A DNA stretch of 64,000 nucleotides. Source: Symbiodinium natans. Its lineage: Eukaryota > Sar > Dinophyceae > Suessiales > Symbiodiniaceae. Under the pieces are notes generated by a model. That model made no database searches. It had not been told where the DNA came from and was given only the letters and a program-made list of their open reading frames with translations. Below, in pieces: positions 35,301-44,905 of this stretch. Each line of letters starts with the position of its first letter. Position 1 is the stretch's first letter. The DNA lies in contig CAJNDS010002723.1 of the NCBI GenBank assembly GCA_905221605.1, positions 388,001 through 452,000 of the forward strand. The letters run 5' to 3'. The position numbers and the translations under genes were made by a program.

Positions 35301-36293
35301 TAGCCTGGTACATCGTGGCAACATTCAGGTGAAGATTGCGAGCGGCTGGGTCCGCTGGTGCGTCATCGCGTAGAGGCCCCCTCACATGAAACGCGCTCGT
35401 TGAAGCACGAGCCTGGCTTGCATTCTGCATATTTCCGCATCCTTAGACCCATCTCCAGGTCTTTGGCAGCAGTGACCGGGCCTGGGACGACATCGCGGCC
35501 CAGCTGCAACAAACTCCCAAGCCCAAAACCCTCAGCCCTGCTTTGCTAGCAGCTACAAGTTGCTACTCGTAGTTCCGTAGGTCATCGCCGGCATGGGACG
35601 GGTCCTCAGCTAGCTCTTGATCTTCGTGTCTGGGCCGAGCCGGGACGTGTGCCTCTTTCAGGGTGGGTGTCCATCAGCGGCTATGGCACCAAAGTCCTTG
35701 ATGTTTGGGTCCCAAAAGGACAGCCGCAGACTCGCCTCAATTTGGGGAGGTGAGACCTGAATCATGGGGGCCTTTCTTGGTGGCTTTGATCATGTTTTGT
35801 CTTGTATATTCCCTAGACTTATCCTCAAGGACCTTTGTTCAGGGAGCCCCAAAAGGACCCGACAAAAAAGGAGTTTGGGGAGCTGGGAGCGGCCCCCCCA
35901 CTGGCGAAGGAGTCAAAGTTTTTCGGCGCCCGGCACTGATGCCGCAGGAAATGCGCAGCCGCGGAATCACCAGGCACAACTTCGAGGGGCACAATTTCTG
36001 GGGGCTTACTTCGGGCGCCCCTGCAACCATGGCGCAGTGCCACTTGTTGCGCTCGAGGTTTCACGTCAACCACCGTGCAAGAAGCCCAAAGATCTTCCGC
36101 AAGAAGAATGGCATCGTCAAGGCCAAGTGCCACAGAGTGCCACGGAGTGCCACGGAGTACCGCGGAGTGCCACGTGGCATATTGCAATCATGGGAGCCAA
36201 TCAGATGCACGAAGATACTTTGGTGGTCAGGCGCGCCAAGACAAAGAGCTGCGCGACAAGCTACGTGCCGAGCAGGAGATTCGGATGACATGA
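26322..36293 (+). CDS. circularly permuted GTPase, YqeH/NOA1/BPG2 type
   Basis: A GTPase family acting in assembly of bacterial-type ribosomes, hence probably mitochondrial or plastid here. Family order is readable exon by exon. Two Cys pairs of the finger: ICRGC (26621-26635, donor GTAACT at 26638) and VCQRCYRLQHY (27303-27340), with 26773-26836 (FPEDPEEHGYVVS) and 26889-26992 between. Next are 27592-27643 (EIVEKIVRRIRMKL), 32144-32188 (VLMVVDLLDFESSV), G4 NKVD (32504-32515), 32596-32697, G5 (32764 on, VLVSSSSGHG) and G1 (33527-33613, VVGRVNSGKSTFVNRF). G2 is RPGTTLHFVSF (about 33835-33867) and G3 is VDCPGI (33963-33980). The C-terminal domain has FLAGALVRIDQVQ (34816-34855), FLTSFFGLSVTIHV (34936 on) and GWVSISGYGTKVLDVWVPKG (35662-35719). 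The likely end is 36229-36293 (ARQDKELRDKLRAEQEIRMT). The first exon was not found. Intron 27644-32143 hosts another gene. Exons after 35000 are ordered by similarity only. Confidence 0.8.
28170..29624 (+). CDS. type II membrane, glycosyltransferase-like protein, single exon
   Basis: This 484-codon ORF is by far the best single-exon gene here. Residues 9-28 (ICLLVLLSTLALTVPLVFSQ) form an N-terminal signal anchor, giving a lumenal or secreted body with N-glycosylation sequons (NQS, NRS, NQS near residues 85-105). A Cys-rich part (about 108-175: WDECSCYGKVRWGNAGFW, CQV, HCECQV) resembles a Cys module common in dinoflagellate secreted proteins. The C-terminal part has GIFLSHDSLVLPGIDQLF, the shape of the acidic-residue segment of nucleotide-sugar transferases (strand, D, then IDxLF). 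Enzyme family and activity are not proven. The start is the first ATG before the hydrophobic segment; stop TAG follows VAV at 29622-29624. It sits in the same orientation inside an intron of the permuted GTPase gene and lacks introns, as expected for a retroposed copy. Confidence 0.8.
   Translation: MLSRQWSCKICLLVLLSTLALTVPLVFSQILDMGSVSQTGDWRWVRSQNAQLRKAARLSREAWPLPANWQPKPYEFVPVMKVLDPQVNQSFAPVADIRVNRSNQSKNIWLHCAAQWDECSCYGKVRWGNAGFWQIIPLQSATKSNRVKCQVGKEPGFPALNDVRPGDDQKHCECQVNTASQVFAYINVLSLSKADRKYITAEPVASCATFQQDASPAGQLLWEGIEGVCEQGSQGSKQSEPGSHALPSKEMTQAMRVFASAAFTKNYQRLYQKGWLQRGFVSYFKGPPHSEQAQLMELLIDSVHQFSVYPIVVLHMGLALPMHWTPSVFPRLAVLSVKELPSSVKQSATVLQAALLARVETGIFLSHDSLVLPGIDQLFRTLDAEVTPEHPWPILPAHFLDKTADKSESLWSHFCVEQSCPRQTMRWSQLGLSWSRFSLPFIGSTLRALFRDETLPGQAPYQPLRLRKVAGAEESCRQQRSVAV
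29625..31146. other. intron sequence of the GTPase gene
   Basis: No gene is supported. The 191-codon ORF at 30369-30944 has a low-quality, mixed composition and no splice context. Confidence 0.4.
31147..31735 (+). CDS. unidentified coding segment in the same intron
   Basis: A frame from ATG 31147 reads KIDLPDISEVEEWLQLPPNR, later FYPDGIPKVFTYLRFTADLS and LPNPILASKAYKNSAELK, ending near 31476. A second frame after CACAG (31484 on) reads AYDTARAHDAASSPLRAWAS and a Lys/Arg-rich helix to about 31735. They may be two exons of one inserted gene or decayed copy. No family was recognised. Confidence 0.35.
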
Positions 36294-37240
36294 TGGCCAT
36301 GTGGGCAGTGCCACTCACTTTTGAATGAGCATGTCTTGTTACAAGCAGCCCCAAGTCCTGAGAGTCCTACTAAATGCCAGAAGCACCTGCCTCTCCTCAC
36401 TTCGTAAGGTGGGCCTGAAGCCCTACCGTAAAGCTTCGAGCCCCTTCAACCCAACATCCGTGGCCGTGCCACAGCTGGGGCCTTTGAACAGGCTGAGATC
36501 GAAGCCCAGCAGGCCTTTGTCTGATGTGAGCTACCGTAAACATGTTTGCAAATTGTATCATACGCAAAATCTATCTACCTATCTGTATATCTTTACATAC
36601 TGTTCTTATACGATATGGCTCAGCCAGGTCCTGTCTTTGCTGCTTGCTCAGAGCTCGCAGGCTGCCACGGTGGATGTCCCCGATGATGTCGTCTGGGACT
36701 TTGTTCACAGTGCTTTGCCAGCGCGGGTATCGTCTGTTAGCGATGAGATCGGGTACTTGAGGCGTTTGTTGACATGAGCGAGTTCGAGCTCCCACCGGGG
36801 CCCTTCACTCGGCCGATGGTCTTTCTTTCTTTCTCTCTCTGTCTCCAAGCTCCAACCCTGCAATATCCTGCAATGCTGTCTTCAGTCCAGGTACTCCATG
36901 GCAGAGCCTGCTTCAGAGCAACCAAAGTGAGCTGTGTTGCAAGGTCAAAAATGGTGTGTCCGAATGCGGTTCCTGAAGCATGCTGTGCGCGATAAGCTCT
37001 CTTCGGGAAAAGCTGGCTTGGATCCGGCCCTGGAGAGGCCCTAAACCACAACGGCGCGGCCCTAAATTGCTCTAAGTTAGGACGGGGTGTTTTCATGTGT
37101 TTTCAGTACAGTATTCTTAGTTCGCCCTTCAGCTGTTCTCTCGGTTAACCCTTTTCTTCTGTGCTGGGCCGAAGGCCTCGAGCGCAACGCTATGCAACAC
37201 TCCTTTTGCCTGACCTGAGACCAGTGCCGAAAATCGCAGC
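36294..37240 (+). CDS. short exon series, unidentified
   Basis: A stretch at about 36444-36513 reads FEPLQPNIRGRATAGAFEQA then EIEAQQ. One at 36660-36777 follows CGCAG and reads AATVDVPDDVVWDFVHSALP, then SSVSDEIGYLRRLLT and a stop. ATG 36774 overlaps that stop and opens MSEFELPPGPFTRP. These look like parts of one small gene. The rest of the interval, including a C/T-rich tract at 36826-36850, shows nothing. Confidence 0.35.
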
Positions 37241-37666
37241 ATGCTTTTCGGCTTCCTGAGACACGCGGGCGCCCCTCGCCATTTTGGCCTTCGTCACCTG
37301 TCGCAAGCCATGCCGGCGGCGGTTGCTCCTCGGAGTGCAGAAAAGGTGAGAATCTGAGGGTGAAAGGCTGAGAAGCTCGAAGCTAAGGAGATTCAGTACT
37401 GCGGAGGCTGAGGCTACGGCAAGCATTCCAAAGCTGCCATCCAGCTGATCCAGACCAAGTTGCCTGGCAAGGCCTGTCGGGCGGTAGGGAGGCAGGCACA
37501 GTGGTCAGAGCCAATTTCAGAGCCTGAGGAGATCAGCTTCTCTGAGATCAAGGATCCGGGTGTGACCGGGAACTTCGAAATCAAGGTGAATGGTGCATTG
37601 GTGCACTCCAAGAAGACGCAGGGCTCGGAGCTCGTGAAGACTCGGGTAGCCATGGTAGCCTGCTGA
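37241..37666 (+). CDS. selenoprotein W-type (Rdx) protein with in-frame TGA (Sec)
   Basis: Thioredoxin-like redox protein of the SelW/Rdx family. Exon 1 (37241-37345) encodes an Arg/His/Ala-rich leader (MLFGFLRHAGAPRHF and on) that could be a targeting peptide. After a proposed 42-bp GT-AG intron (37346-37387), exon 2 starts EIQYCGG, then TGA at 37409-37411, then GYGKHSKAAIQLIQTKLPG. This is the CxxU active site with TGA exactly at the Sec position, and the frame stays open for 84 more codons. The family's second block follows: DPGVTGNFEIKVNG and LVHSKKTQG. The middle (about 37471-37530) is longer than usual and may hide an intron. The apparent stop at 37664 falls soon after HSKK, so a 3' exon may be missing (GT at 37644). 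No convincing SECIS element was found, as discussed in the findings. Confidence 0.8.
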
Positions 37667-37877
37667 GGGGCTGAATTCAGTGCCCAGGTCACGGTTTCTT
37701 GCACAACTGCGACGCTGCCCAGCAGGCAGCTGTACTCGCCGCTTGATTGCATCTTACCCTCGCACTTGCCTTGATTACGAATCCGTGCGGGTGGCGGACA
37801 ATGGCCCAAGGATGCGATCTCCAAAGCGGCTTAGGCGCGCCGCAGCAGCTCTGCAAAATGTAGAGTTGCGGAGTTAA

Positions 37878-38055
37878 TGCTGGGTTGCTGATCTTAAGAA
37901 AGAACTCAACTATCGGCAAGACGTTGTCTGCGAGGGTGCAGCTTTTTCTGACAGAAGTGAAAGACCAGCAACTTGCAGCCACGGAGATTTTCGGCGCGCA
38001 ACGCCGTGTGCCTTACAAGCCCAGGTTTGCGATGCATAGGAGCTCCCACGGATGA
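37878..38055 (+). CDS. coding exon, unidentified
   Basis: An open + strand stretch reads STIGKTLSARVQLFLTEVKD, then QQLAATEIFGAQRRVPYKPR and ends at TGA 38053. It is convincing as protein (amphipathic helix, then basic turn). It could be a 3' exon of the preceding gene or a separate one; the SelW family has no such tail, so a separate gene is preferred. Confidence 0.35.
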
Positions 38056-38719
38056 CGGCTGGCTGTGCTTTTCCTAAAGCTTTCCAGCCTGAGAGTGGGC
38101 TGTGAATCGCAAGGGCACCAGGGATCTTGTGGGAGCAGTTTTCAAGCGTCGCTGTGCCTAAAAGGCCTCAAGCACGTAGCTGACCCTTGCAAAGAAGCCC
38201 TCCCAAAAAGCTGCAAGAAAGCTGAGTCAGAGAGCATTGGGATAGGCTTGCCAAGGGGCAACTTCAACCTCAGTTTGGAGAGCGCCCAGCTGCTTGTTGG
38301 CCCCAAGCGCCCATGCGCTGCAATTCTGGTGGGGGCCGCTCTACCCTGCAAGGAGCCGATGCAAGATGACAAGTTCGCAAGCTGAGTCGGAGGCTTCCCA
38401 AGTTCAAGACACCCAAGATGCTAACAATTTTTAGCCTTCAGGGAAGCGAACTGAGGCGGGCTGACATGGGACATAAACTGGGCCAACGGTCCCACAACAT
38501 CCCTAACCCGCCTTTTGGCTCAACCTCAAGCCTCCACCCACGTCACAACCCAGAACACGTCCGTAGAATCCACGGTAAGGGAGCCATGGAAACCAGCAAT
38601 GGAGCGTGTTGAGCCACCTGTGCCCATCTGAACGCGCGACGCAACATGGCAGGCTTCCTGCAGAGGACGAGAGGGGGAATGGAGGGCAATCGGCCTGAGG
38701 GATTGGGGTTACCTTGGGG

Positions 38720-39404
38720 GTAGTACCTGGGGTTTCATGTTCGACATGCCGCAGGACCCTCAGAATCACGGGGAGGGCAGTCAAAGCAGGGCTGACGCCC
38801 AGCTTGGTGTCCAGCACTTACAATGAAAGGGTGGCAAGGGGCAAGGAGACTGGGCAGTTCCACAGAAGAGACACCGATGATCATCGACCGATGCAGGTCT
38901 TATTTCTTCTGGATTGGATGCATTACAACCATGTACGCCGCGTCTGGAACTCATCTTAGTATCATCTTAGTGGAGAGTCTGTGGATCCTTTGCACTAGGC
39001 CGTTCTGCCTTTGCAGGTGGGCCTTCATCTCTTACACCCCTATTGATGAGTTCTTGTGCGCCATCCCAGGGGAGGCAGGGCTGGGAGGTGCTGAGACAGC
39101 GACACCCACAACATGCAGGAGATCTCCAACATGACCTATATGGTAATATAGCAAATAGGCTAATAGGTAGGGCACCTTGTCCCAAGAAGACACAAGCAAG
39201 CCGAGCATGTTGGGCTCAGACTTGCTGGCTGGTACCTGTACTTGCCCGGAGGTGAATGTCACCAATGGATGGACTGTGGCCGTCTGAGCGAGCTGAGCAC
39301 GTACTCGTACCAATGCAAGTGCCGTTTGGCGAAGGAACTCGGAACACTGCATGATCCAGCGACTGCTTGCTTGCACCTTCTAGGTCGGATGTGGGAACTG
39401 CAGT
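38720..39404 (+). CDS. exon series, unidentified
   Basis: Stretches at about 38745-38897 (TLRITGRAVKAGLTPSLVSS and on, ending ATGCAG|GT), 39017-39118 (WAFISYTPIDEFLCAIPGEA) and 39205-39402 are coding-like on the + strand. The last reads LRLAGWYLYLPGGECHQWMD, then CGRLSELSTYSYQCKCRLAK and stops at TGA. It is Cys/Tyr-rich and may be extracellular. Frames differ between stretches, as expected for exons. No family was recognised. Confidence 0.35.
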
Positions 39405-39620
39405 GACAGTCTGATGTTATGCACTGACCTGAGATGTCAGCCTGGGAATGGTTACAGTCCAGTGTGCCCCATCGATCCCAATCACATGCGGAGCATAGGT
39501 GAAAAGTCGGACTGCTGGAGACATGCCCCAACCTCAGGGATGCTTGCATGCTACTTGCGTCTGCTTACGGGCAGCCTTGCGGGTCAGTATCGACATATAT
39601 CCGAATATATCCACCCAGCC

Positions 39621-40640
39621 ATCAGATGACATTGGCTACTGGGCCGGAAGAGCTGCAACGAGCTACTGAGTTGGTCGACATGGGCTTCAGGCCTTCAATC
39701 TCACGTGGCAGTTGGATGCTGCGGTCGACGTCTGAGCCTTCCCTCAGCAACCTCCCTCGTACAAACACTATTACATTATTATGTTAGAGTATTGTTACAT
39801 TGAATATGTTTAGAAAATATTTAATGGCTACCGCCAATGCCGCCGACCCCATCACAAGAATTGAAGCACGCTCTGCCCGGCTCAACCCCGACAGGAGGCC
39901 GCAGGTCCCCACTCCACCCCTACTGTCGAGATTAATCGGGGGATTGTTCGCAGATGGAGTAGCGAGACAAGGGCTCTGTGAGCAACGCTGCACGCAGTTT
40001 ATGTGGATAGACCCTCTCTCTGCCTCTCTCTCTCGCTCTCTTTCTCTCTACAGGTGCCTCAAGGTGTCCTGTTCGCAGCTTCTGCATCGCGGCATATCAC
40101 GGCCAAGTGCTGGAATCTGCATTGGCGCGAAGTTGCGAGTCCCAGGACACCCACTTGGTCCTGCGAGAGAAAGCTGTCGAGGGCAGCCCTTTGCATCGCT
40201 GGATGCAGACCTGGCGCTGCTCCTATTGTACCTGCATCCAAGAAGAGCAATCACCTTTGCAAACCTTTCATTTATGTTGCACGAGACTCGGAATGCCTGA
40301 CTTACTGAACTTGCTCTAAGCCTAAGGTGGGCGCAGTGAATGCTATCCCTACTTGGATGAGCCTTACTCCTGCTGCAGCAATTGCCGCCTCACGATGGGC
40401 GAGTTTGGAACAGGGGAGGATTTGGAGGATGGGTTGTATTTTCGAGGGGCTGAGTCTGGGGATTCACCGCGCATTTTTCGTTCGACTGCCCGGAACAGTT
40501 CCTGGTCCGACTCCCAGCTTCTTGGATGCAGCAGATGTTATCGCGTCTGAAGCTGCCCAAAGAGATTGCCAACCCGAGATGCCACATAAGCGCGACGTAA
40601 ACGTCCGACTAGCTGCAGATGCCGGCTTTGTAGTTAATCA
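39621..40640 (+). CDS. weak exon candidates
   Basis: A stretch at 39630-39760 reads LATGPEELQRATELVDMGFR and on. Another at 40338-40420 is Cys-rich (YPYLDEPYSCCSNCRLTMGE) and could bind metal. A C/T-rich tract at 40013-40050 looks like a polypyrimidine tract before CTACAG. Two frames are open after 40330, so the reading is uncertain. Confidence 0.25.
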
Positions 40641-40661
40641 GGTAGCGTTCATACACATATA

Positions 40662-40680
40662 CATATACATTTCCATATAC

Positions 40681-40739
<59 letters not shown>

Positions 40740-40745
40740 ACTATG
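40662..40745. repeat. (ATGTAT)n microsatellite
   Basis: About ten copies of TATATG/GTATAT ending at 40738, preceded by degenerate ACATAT copies. Confidence 0.95.
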
Positions 40746-40973
40746 TATATGCTACTGTCGCTGGTGAACGCATATAGGGTTCCTTATACAGACTGGCGCT
40801 GCAGACCTGATTCGTGCCGAGATGCAATTTGGCCAAGCAGCCAACTTCAGATTGTCTCAGAAAAAGAACGAATTCAGGGCAAGCCCTGTGGCCATGTGCG
40901 AGTTCTGTGTTTTCTCCCACTCTCCCACTTCTCCCACTCGCCCACTGTCTGTTTTTCTGTCCCTCTTCCCGAG

Positions 40974-41042
40974 GTACGGCTTCGTAGAGTTCCCGGACGA
41001 GGAAGATGCAGATTATGCTATCAAGATCATGAACATGATCAG
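40974..41042 (+). CDS. RRM exon of SF3B4-like splicing factor
   Basis: SF3B4 is the U2 snRNP SF3b subunit with two RRMs. The 69-bp exon after CCCGAG encodes [20 protein letters not shown] followed by MI. This is the RNP1 half of RRM1 and matches SF3B4 nearly residue for residue ([20 protein letters not shown]). It ends AG|GCTCTC, a GC donor. A C/T-rich stretch (40915-40970) precedes it. No RNP2 exon upstream and no second RRM downstream could be found within several kilobases, so it is either a gene with very long introns or an isolated exon copy. Confidence 0.55.
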
Positions 41043-41877
41043 GCTCTCAGCTCTCCCCTTCCTCCCTCTCTCTATTAACCCCCCGAGCCGGGCCTGTGTA
41101 TTATAGAGGGTGACGCAACATTTTTTTAAAAGTGAGTCGGGCTGGGCCTTGGGGCCTCGTTTCGTAAGATAATTGAATAAGGGTTTAGATGCAACCGGCC
41201 AAGCTTAGCTTCCTGGATTTTCCGGGCTATAGCTCTTTGAGATTCCTGGAACACGAGGTCCTCAGGGCGTGAAGCTTTCAGGCCTGGAATAAACTTGTGT
41301 GATAATAGCGGGTGACCCCAACAGATTAGTTCGCTGAATAATTTTGGAAAACTTGTGATTATAGCGCCTGCCGACACAAAACCGAGTGCCAGATTAATCG
41401 TCGTTCATCCAGCATTGCATGAGCATTGCCACATTCTGGCAGCATCCCCAAAAAAGCTCTCGCTAAGGAAACTCTTGAGGAGATGCCTGAGAACTTTCAG
41501 AATCAAAGAATTGTTACACACGACTTCTGCTCGTCTGCAGCCGGGCGTGTAAGCCAACGGGAGTATTTCTGCCAGCCATGTGGTTGTGGACCCTTTCATG
41601 ATAAGGCAAACGTTGAGACAAGCGTCTTGAAGGTGCCGCCATATTCTCTCTTCTTCATGCGGGCAGCGCGGCCCCTCTCTGCAGATCTTCGTGTTCTGTG
41701 AGGAAATGGCCGGCTTGCAGGATGGCGCTGAAGGTCTGCGCAACCCGTCTACATTCCGCGAAAAAAGGCACCGCTCCGTGGAGTTGCCGACTCGAAAGCT
41801 GCGAGTACACTGCACACTGTCATACACTGTCTCTGTCTGCTCAGAGCGTCGTTGTGTTTGTAATTGTTTGTGTCTGA
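41043..41877. other. no firm gene
   Basis: No exon with convincing context. A + strand stretch near 41480-41630 (Cys-rich) is open but unsupported. Confidence 0.3.
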
Positions 41878-42830
41878 CGAATCAAGGCCAGCCCCGGCTT
41901 TCCTGGTGACGCGGGCGCCCCGGCGCAACCACCGGTTGACGACAGTGCTGCACGGCTTGCGCCGACCCCTGGCGCCGCTGTCCCGACCCAATTGGACACA
42001 GGCAGCTCTCGCCTCGCTTTGTTTCGGGTTGAGGAGAGTCCCGCTGCCGACCGCCTTGCACCGCCCCCGAGCGCTGCCGTCCCTGACCAACCGGAGGACC
42101 CTGCTGCGGCATCGGCGCGCGTTCCTGCTGCCGCGTGGGCACAGCTCGATACCTTCGCCGTTCGCTTGCCCACCATGCAGGGCGTGCCAGCTTTCCTGCG
42201 GCCCGGCCTCCGTCAAGCCTACACTTACACGTTCTGCCTCCTCGCTCTGCGCGAGGCGCACGCGCGTAACGGCGAGATACAGCAAGCCCGAACGTGGAAC
42301 CTCTTCCTGCTCGTGCCGCGCATGCTTCTCTTCCGCGCGCGAGTCGCCGGCACCGTCGAAAGCGAGGCGCTGCTTCAACGAGTGCGCGACTTCCTCGACG
42401 GACGATGGAGTGCCCTGTTGACAGCGGCGCGAGCCGAGGCCGACCCGCGCGGCCGCGTGCGACGCGCTCATGACGACGCTGCCGAGGCGGGCCTCCGGCA
42501 GCGGGAAGCCGCTGGTGCGCACGTCCGCAGGGGCGAGGTGTCCACGGGCCGAAGTGTGCTGACGGCCTTGGCCCCAGGTACCCACGCTACCCCCCGCTTC
42601 AGCTCCCGCCCGCGCCCTTACAGACGCTGCCGTCGGTCAGGCTTTGCGGTCATCTAGGCGTAGAAAACTCGTGGAACCGCTGCCGGGCTGTCGGGCGCCA
42701 CGTGTGAGCATTATAAGGTTCTGTTCGACGACGCCGAAGCACTCGAGCTGTTCGCGCACGCCGCGAACTTGCTCGCTCAGCCCGGGATCGCGACTGGCGA
42801 CACGTTCCCCTGGCACTCGTGTTGGTCTCT
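41878..42830 (+). mobile_element. decayed dinoflagellate retroelement with reverse-transcriptase region
   Basis: GC-rich coding debris typical of dinoflagellate RT elements. Frame 1 runs from about 41878 to 42657 with Ala/Pro/Arg-rich sequence including VPAFLRPGLRQAYTYTFCLL, RTWNLFLLVPRMLLFRAR and LTALAPGTHATP. A frame change follows, then HYKVLFDDAEALELFAHAAN and LLAQ (42708-42780). LLAQ is joined directly to IATGDTF, which in intact elements lies tens of codons further on, just before the catalytic RT core. That points to an internal deletion. No YxDD box is present. The 278-codon minus-strand ORF over this region is a GC-driven shadow. Element borders are not visible. Confidence 0.65.
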
Positions 42831-43217
42831 TGGATGCTATGTTACAGTATTTGGTTTGAAGGGTTTCGTGACATGCTGTGGTGAAATAGGTACTGGTTTG
42901 TAGGGCTCTGCTGTTGGTCAATCTGCTCCCAGGTGCTTTTGGTCATCCCGGGCGTCTCTTGGATGTTTCATACAGGGTATGGTTCGTTGAAGGGTTTTGC
43001 GAAGTGTTGCTCTAATTGCCCCTCTTCGGGTCTGTGTTTGGTGTGTTGTGGAATTTCGGATTCGGGAGGCGATATGTCATCCTCGCAACTGAGGCGATGA
43101 CAAAGCGCGGTGAGCCTGTTGCGTACGGCCCCGTGACTTGGCGTGACTGTTGCTGTTGATTGGTGTCAGTTTTGGCTGAGATATTCTCTTCTCTTTTGGT
43201 TGGCGACATGCCATCCC
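42831..43217. other. imperfect duplicate, otherwise empty
   Basis: About 60-bp segments beginning TCTCTTGGATG recur at 42829 and 42956 with divergence, possibly the 3' remains of the retroelement. No gene was seen. Confidence 0.3.
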
Positions 43218-44676
43218 ATGGCTGCTCCTGTTATCCGACTTGCTTCAGGAGAACCCGCCACCGCCGGGGCCGGTCGTCTGGGCCTTTCGTATCATTATTT
43301 GTTTTCTTCGTGAGTGTTTTGTTTTTTTTTTACTGCGCGTTTCTTCGAGGAAACCGATAGTGATGATGAGGCGGGGTAGTTGGTGCCATTGGTTTGGACT
43401 GGTTGTGGCTTGGTGTGTTTTCTTATCAGTATTGGAAGGTCCCACGCACGTGGCCTGAAAACGATGCCTGTGACTTATATGTTGTTTTGCAACAGTTTTA
43501 CATGTACTTAGTTGTTCCTGGTATTCTTGATGCTTGTTTGTTCTGAGGCCACGCGGCACGATGGTATGTTGGCCGCGTCTCGACTTCGTAGTCCTTTGTG
43601 CTGCCTTTTGTTTTTCCCTGCACGTGGTGTTGCGTCTAAGGAGCAGCTGGCATACTTCGATTCCAGCGAAGAAGAGGCTTGGCGCTGTTGTCTTGTGTGG
43701 TGTTCTGGCATTCTGTTCTTGCTGGTTCTTGAGGCCATACCCGTCGAGCTGATGGCCATGCCCAGCATCGTGTTTTGCCTGGATTATTGCTCGTTCTGTC
43801 TTGGTGTTTCGTGTTTGTTTGTATGTTGGCGATGTTGGTTTCAGGAAGTGCCGACTGGCAGTGGCGATGTCCCAGCTCTTTGGCCTGCATTTTTCTTTTG
43901 CTTTCCGTTTGTGTTTTTGTCGTGGTGGGTCTTTTTCTGATCTTTTTGTTTTCTTAGGTGGTCATTGACTTGACCGGGGTGGACGTCAAGGAGGACTTCA
44001 ATTTCGTGGTTGTGGGGAGTTGGTAGGGTTTCTTGACTCTGCAGGAAGCAGACGACCATGAGATGGCCGAGTTTTGGGCAAGTGTCGTTCCCGAGGCAGT
44101 TGGTCTTCCATCTCTGTGTTGGGGGGGGGGGGGGGCGTGTTTCGTTGTTCTGAACTGAGGTGGAGGACGAAGACGGAATGCCACTTGCCGAGCACGAGGC
44201 CCCGCGCAAGCGGAGGCCGTTTTCATGTGTTATAATCTCACACATATGTTTTTGCTTCTTTTTCTGTTGGGAGGGGGGGGCTTGTTGGGCGTTGAAGCCC
44301 GGTAAGTTGAGTTGTAGTCTTGAAGTGTTTCTGTACTTTCCTGGGCAGGAAGGCGGTCAACGACAAATCGTGACAGGGCAAGTTGACCACGATGCGAGGC
44401 TGGGATTCCAGTCTTGTGTTCTTGTTGGTCTTTTCTACGTCTTTCGTACTCTTTTACTTGTTTTTGTCGCTTGCTCTGATAGGTCACTACGAGCGGAGTG
44501 ACCGTTGCGAGACAAAGGTCCCGCGCAACGCGGCTACGTTAGCCTTGCGGAGGTCCCAGCTCAAGGAGAGAGCGCGGATATCCGCAGCCGACAGGGCATC
44601 ACGCCAATAATTCAATGCATAAGCCGGAGGATGACGACGATGTGCAGGACCCCGATGCCAGGGGCTCCGACGAGTG
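43218..44676 (+). CDS. multi-exon gene with T/G-rich introns, acidic protein
   Basis: Short exons alternate with strongly T/G-rich introns. ATG 43218 opens MAAPVIRLASGEPATAGA. Later exons after AG include ETDSDDEA (near 43350), EQLAYFDSSEEEAW (near 43640), VVIDLTGVDVKEDFNFVVV (43962-44018), EADDHEMAEFWASVVPEA (44045-44098), VEDEDGMPLAEHEAPRKRRP (44161-44220) and HYERSDRCETKVPRNAATLA (44483 on). The last runs to TAA 44608-44610; a frame to TGA 44676 (MHKPEDDDDVQDPDARGSDE) is an alternative end. Strong acidity with basic patches suggests a nuclear or chromatin-associated protein, which is inference. No family was recognised. Exon borders are approximate. Confidence 0.5.
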
Positions 44677-44905
44677 AGTTTTTTTGGTGCCATTTATTCT
44701 TTGTCAATTGGCCATAACATACAACTTAATACATGTACATACATACTAATGTATTCTATACATATACACTTCTACATACACACATACATCAACGTCATCG
44801 TCCTTTTTTCAATCTTTGAGCCATTTGAAGTGCTCACCACATTTGAACAATTTGTCCAGTTTCACAAGGCTGCCTTGAGTGGTGCCATTTAAAGCTGACT
44901 ATATC

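Noticed and set aside
37274-37290. CGCCATTTTGGCCTT resembles the core of the dinoflagellate spliced leader (relict SL)
   Set aside because: It lies inside the SelW leader exon in frame, matches only the central 11 bases, and the flanks do not fit; read as chance.
41749-42585. 278-codon minus-strand ORF
   Set aside because: Shadow of the GC-rich retroelement frame on the + strand, which carries the recognisable RT-region residues.
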